This document shows, piece after piece, positions 7,823 to 9,876 of a stretch of DNA of 9,876 bases. The notes under the pieces are model-generated. The model was not told the origin of the DNA and did no database searches. It was given only the letters and a program-made list of their open reading frames with translations. Where the stretch lies: the NCBI GenBank assembly GCA_020718125.1, contig DYDC01000078.1, positions 1-9,876 of the forward strand, in the 5' to 3' direction. Each line of letters begins with the position of its first letter. Within the stretch, counting starts at the first letter, position 1. This stretch comes from Methylacidiphilum sp. Its GTDB lineage: Bacteria > Verrucomicrobiota > Verrucomicrobiia > CAIQCK01. The translations under genes and the position numbers were made by a program.

Positions 7823-8629
7823 TCACTGCCCCTGACCCTTGCGTCCCGGTTCCCTCCCCTTCGCCTTCTGCCACTCCGCCTCCATCTCCTCCAGCGTGGA
7901 CTCATGCGGCTTCCGGCCCCGCGCGGCCAGCGCAGCCTCGACCTTGCGGAAGCGGGCGACGAACTTCTTCGTGCACTGATCCAGCAAGTCTTCGGCGTCG
8001 TATCCCTGGAACCGCGCGAAGTTCACCAGCGCGAACAGCAGGTCGCCCAATTCCTCCGCCATCCGCCGCCGGTCACGACGGCGCAACTCGCGGCGCAGTT
8101 CGCCGATCTCCTCCTCGATCTTCTCCAGCACCTCCTCCGGCCGGCTCCAGTCGAACCCGACCCGCGCCACCTTCTTCTGCACCGCCTGCGCCCGCATCAA
8201 CGCCGGCAGATGCCGCGGCACACCGTCGGTGACCGACGGCCGCTTGTGGCCCTTCTCGGCGTGCTTGAGCTTGTGCCACATCGCCAGCACTTGCGCGGGC
8301 GAGCGGAGCTTCTTCTTGCCAAAAACGTGCGGATGCCGCGCCAACAGCTTGTCCGCCAGCGCGCGGGCCACGTCCTCGAAATCGAACCGCCCCCGCTCCT
8401 TCGCCATCTGCGCGTGGAAGATCACCTGCATCAGCAAGTCGCCGAGTTCCTCCATCATTTCCGCCTCGTCGCGTGCTTCAATCGCGTCGAGCAATTCGTA
8501 GGCTTCCTCGATGGCGTAGCGCCGCAGCGAATGGTGCGTTTGCTTGCGGTCCCACGGGCAGCCCCCGGGCGCGCGCAGCCGCGCCATGATCCGCAGCAGC
8601 CGTGTCATCTGCGATGTTCGTCCAGCCAT
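7823..8629 (-). CDS. mazG: Nucleoside triphosphate pyrophosphohydrolase MazG
   Basis: This 268-residue protein hydrolyses (d)NTPs to NMP and pyrophosphate, a nucleotide-pool cleaning role. It has the classic two-domain MazG layout. Domain 1 starts with RLRAPGGCPWDRKQTHHSL (residues 17-35) and carries the metal-binding helices EEAYE (41-45) and EELGD (60-64), followed by LLMQVIFHAQ. The linker has HPHVFG (99-104) and VGFDW (157-161). Domain 2 repeats the pattern with EEEIGE (172-177) and EELGD (192-196). The length matches the E. coli-type family (about 260 residues). The open frame extends to a TTG at 8686 that overlaps the HAD stop, but the ATG at 8629 is preferred because it sits 7 nt after a good -10 box and conserved homology begins soon after it. 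An ATG at 8608 is a second option. The C-terminal 15 or so residues are basic and glutamine-rich and are probably disordered. Confidence 0.95.
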   Translation of the reverse strand: MAGRTSQMTRLLRIMARLRAPGGCPWDRKQTHHSLRRYAIEEAYELLDAIEARDEAEMMEELGDLLMQVIFHAQMAKERGRFDFEDVARALADKLLARHPHVFGKKKLRSPAQVLAMWHKLKHAEKGHKRPSVTDGVPRHLPALMRAQAVQKKVARVGFDWSRPEEVLEKIEEEIGELRRELRRRDRRRMAEELGDLLFALVNFARFQGYDAEDLLDQCTKKFVARFRKVEAALAARGRKPHESTLEEMEAEWQKAKGREPGRKGQGQ

Positions 8630-8636
8630 GTCCGCG

Positions 8637-8664
8637 AGTCTAGGCGTCACAGCGGAAAGTTCAA
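8637..8664 (-). promoter_or_regulatory. Sigma70-like promoter for mazG (leaderless)
   Basis: Minus-strand reading: -35 TTGAAC (8664-8659), a 16-nt spacer, -10 TAGACT (8642-8637), then 7 nt (CGCGGAC) before the ATG at 8629. The same sequence, including much of the spacer, recurs before the HAD gene (9351-9324). That recurrence supports the call and the mazG start. The transcript would begin at or next to the start codon. Confidence 0.6.
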
Positions 8665-8682
8665 GGCCGCCGCGGACGCCCC

Positions 8683-9309
8683 TCAACCAGCCGCATCAAC
8701 CTCCACCCCGCACGACTCCAATACCGCCCGCACCTCCTCGATGCCCCGTGCCCGGTGGGCGGCCAATCCAAGGGCTTGCGCCGCCTCCACACATTCGGGA
8801 TTGTCGTCCAGAAACAGAATCCGTCCTGGCTCGACACCGAGGTCGCGAACGACGTAATCGAACACGTCCCGGTCCGGCTTCACCAGGCCTATCTCGTGAG
8901 ACACGTAGCAGTGGTGGAACCTCCCCGGCAGCGGCGTCTCGTTGCACAGCCGGGTCCAATGCAGTTCGTTGTTGTTGCTCAGACAAGCCAGGCGGAACTG
9001 CGACTGGAGCGAATCCAGCAACTCCAGCGCGCCCTCCATCGGCCCGCTGTCCCACAACAGGAACTTCTGGAGAAACGCATCGCGACTGATCGGCAGGCCC
9101 AGTTCCGCGACCGCGCCCGCCGCGAACTCGTCCGGGCTGCACCGTCCCCTTCCAAAGCGCCGCACCGACGGCGAGACCAGCCAGAACTGCCGGGCGTCCT
9201 CGCTCGTCAGGGCGTTGCCGCGCAAAGCCAGCAACGGCGTGATCCCGTCGAAATGCACCAGCACTCCGCCGAGATCGAACAGCAACACCTCAAATCGTTG
9301 GTCAGTCAT
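8683..9309 (-). CDS. HAD-superfamily phosphatase, subfamily IA variant 3, YihX-like
   Basis: This 208-residue soluble hydrolase has all four HAD motifs. Motif I is FDLGGVL with nucleophile D12, but the usual second aspartate is replaced by glycine (D-x-G). Motif II is S111 in CLSNNN, motif III is K144 in GLVKPD, and motif IV is D168-D169 in LFLDDN. An alpha-helical cap lies between motif I and motif II, roughly residues 20-95. The D-L-G motif I, the LSN motif and the length (about 200 residues) match E. coli YihX, an alpha-D-glucose-1-phosphate phosphatase. HAD substrate calls from sequence are unreliable, however, and other sugar phosphates or dehalogenase-like substrates are possible. The ATG at 9309 is chosen because the longer frame starting at 9366 (GTG) would include the promoter. 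The gene lies 53 nt before mazG. The nearby phosphorylase makes glucose-1-phosphate, which fits a role at that node. Confidence 0.88.
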   Translation of the reverse strand: MTDQRFEVLLFDLGGVLVHFDGITPLLALRGNALTSEDARQFWLVSPSVRRFGRGRCSPDEFAAGAVAELGLPISRDAFLQKFLLWDSGPMEGALELLDSLQSQFRLACLSNNNELHWTRLCNETPLPGRFHHCYVSHEIGLVKPDRDVFDYVVRDLGVEPGRILFLDDNPECVEAAQALGLAAHRARGIEEVRAVLESCGVEVDAAG

Positions 9310-9323
9310 AAAGACCCGCGCGC

Positions 9324-9351
9324 ACTCTAAGCGACAGCGGGAATAGTTCAA
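9324..9351 (-). promoter_or_regulatory. Sigma70-like promoter for the HAD phosphatase gene (very short leader)
   Basis: Minus-strand reading: -35 TTGAAC (9351-9346), a 16-nt spacer, -10 TAGAGT (9329-9324), then 14 nt to the ATG at 9309, which predicts a leader of about 7 nt. It closely matches the mazG promoter through the -35, the spacer core (TTCC and CGCTGT-like blocks) and the -10. Confidence 0.58.
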
Positions 9352-9367
9352 GGCTGCAAGAACCACA

Positions 9368-9382
9368 ATCGGACTGTCCGAT
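9368..9382. promoter_or_regulatory. Perfect 15-bp palindrome in the divergent spacer, candidate operator
   Basis: ATCGGACTGTCCGAT consists of two 7-bp arms around a single central T. It sits 38 nt before the plus-strand gene start and 16 nt upstream of the -35 box of the HAD promoter. The position and symmetry suit a binding site for a dimeric regulator acting on one or both divergent genes. No regulator gene is present in the window, and I cannot assign the motif to a known family. Confidence 0.4.
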
Positions 9383-9420
9383 GAGCGGCGTCACTTCAAT
9401 GTGGGGCCTGCAAACGTGGA

Positions 9421-9876
9421 ATGACCAAAACAACCGTCGCGGTGGTCTATGACCGCCGAATCATTCATAAACAACAGCCGCGCACGACGCTGAAGGCCGC
9501 GAACTTCGCAAGACTGCTGGCGGAAGCGAAAAGCTCGCTCGATGAGATCAGATCGCTGCGTGTTTTGCCGCGCGCAATGGCCGGCGAACTGGCGGAGGCG
9601 GTGAAAGAACCCGCAGCCAGCTATGGCCAAAAGACCGGCCCGACCAAGGACGCGCCCCCGGAAAAGACCAAGGCGGGCGAGGTGTTCAAGCGATTCTGCG
9701 CCTTCGCGGATGACCGGCGTATTCTCCCCGATGGCGGCTTGCGGCCCGGCACCTATGCGACGACGGAGAAAGATGCCGGGAACGTGAAGACTGGCAGGCA
9801 AGCCGTTGCCCGCTATGCGTTGCCCGATCCACGGCCCGCCTCCCACCGGTTTACAATCGAGCCGCGGGAGAATACT
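9421..9876 (+). CDS. Protein of unknown function, C-terminus cut by window edge
   Basis: The frame is open from the ATG at 9421 to the right edge (152 codons), with an in-frame stop upstream at 9382, so this start is the first ATG available. The product begins MTKTTVAVVYDRRIIHKQQP, with no signal peptide or membrane segment. Residues 25-70 are alanine- and leucine-rich and probably helical. A charged, lysine- and proline-rich linker follows (about 70-87). From about residue 107 there is a compact segment, LRPGTYATTEKDAGNVKTG, leading to AVARYALPDPRPASHRFTI, which looks like the start of a globular domain. I do not recognise the family with confidence. The phrasing of that last segment faintly recalls domains at the ends of bacterial effector or toxin-like proteins, but this is only an impression. 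No Shine-Dalgarno sequence or clear promoter is visible. A 151-codon antisense frame covers the same bases but has a less protein-like composition. Confidence 0.6.
   Translation, partial: MTKTTVAVVYDRRIIHKQQPRTTLKAANFARLLAEAKSSLDEIRSLRVLPRAMAGELAEAVKEPAASYGQKTGPTKDAPPEKTKAGEVFKRFCAFADDRRILPDGGLRPGTYATTEKDAGNVKTGRQAVARYALPDPRPASHRFTIEPRENT

Noticed and set aside
8630..8686. mazG start at a TTG overlapping the HAD stop codon
   Set aside because: Translational coupling is possible, but the extra 19 residues do not look like MazG, and a promoter placed 7 nt before the ATG at 8629 explains the start better.
9310..9366. N-terminal extension of the HAD gene from a GTG at 9366
   Set aside because: It would contain the -35 and -10 boxes. 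HAD proteins of this type begin just before the FDLGG motif.
9391..9846. Minus-strand frame of 151 codons under the last gene
   Set aside because: It has arginine- and glycine-rich shadow composition, no motif, and is nearly the exact antisense of a more protein-like plus-strand frame.

Overview
The window is a GC-rich bacterial chromosomal segment. Six genes lie on the minus strand and one partial gene on the plus strand at the right end. I see no rRNA, tRNA, CRISPR array, insertion sequence or prophage. No gene has a convincing Shine-Dalgarno sequence. Three minus-strand genes have sigma70-like promoters whose -10 box sits only 7 or 14 nt before the ATG, which implies leaderless or nearly leaderless mRNAs. 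With the TGGAGT-type hairpin repeat, this would suit a Verrucomicrobiota/PVC-type bacterium, but the taxonomic call is an inference and weak.

Layout in minus-strand transcription order, from the right. (1) 9309-8683 is a HAD-family phosphatase of the YihX-like type with its own promoter. (2) 8629-7823 is mazG, a nucleoside triphosphate pyrophosphohydrolase, with a near-copy of the same promoter. (3) 7737-5182 is an alpha-glucan (glycogen) phosphorylase of the DUF3417/TIGR02094 type. (4) 5181-5126 is an imperfect hairpin built of TGGAGT-like units. (5) 5112-4108 and (6) 4111-3074 are two zinc-dependent medium-chain dehydrogenases joined by an ATGA stop/start overlap. (7) 3024-1 is a large single-chain type IIG restriction-modification enzyme that runs off the left edge and has its own promoter in the 49-nt gap. 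On the plus strand, 9421-9876 is the start of an unassigned protein that runs off the right edge. It is divergent from the HAD gene across a 111-nt spacer that holds a perfect 15-bp palindrome.

How the genes may work together: the phosphorylase releases glucose-1-phosphate from glycogen. The HAD protein resembles glucose-1-phosphate phosphatases in its unusual motif I, so the two could act at the same metabolic node. The two dehydrogenases may oxidise a polyol or sugar, but their substrates cannot be read from sequence. MazG is housekeeping (nucleotide-pool cleaning). The restriction enzyme is a separate defence unit. Its second half is visibly poorer in GC than its first half, which suggests the target-recognition part was exchanged. 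The longest stretch without a gene is the 111-nt divergent spacer.
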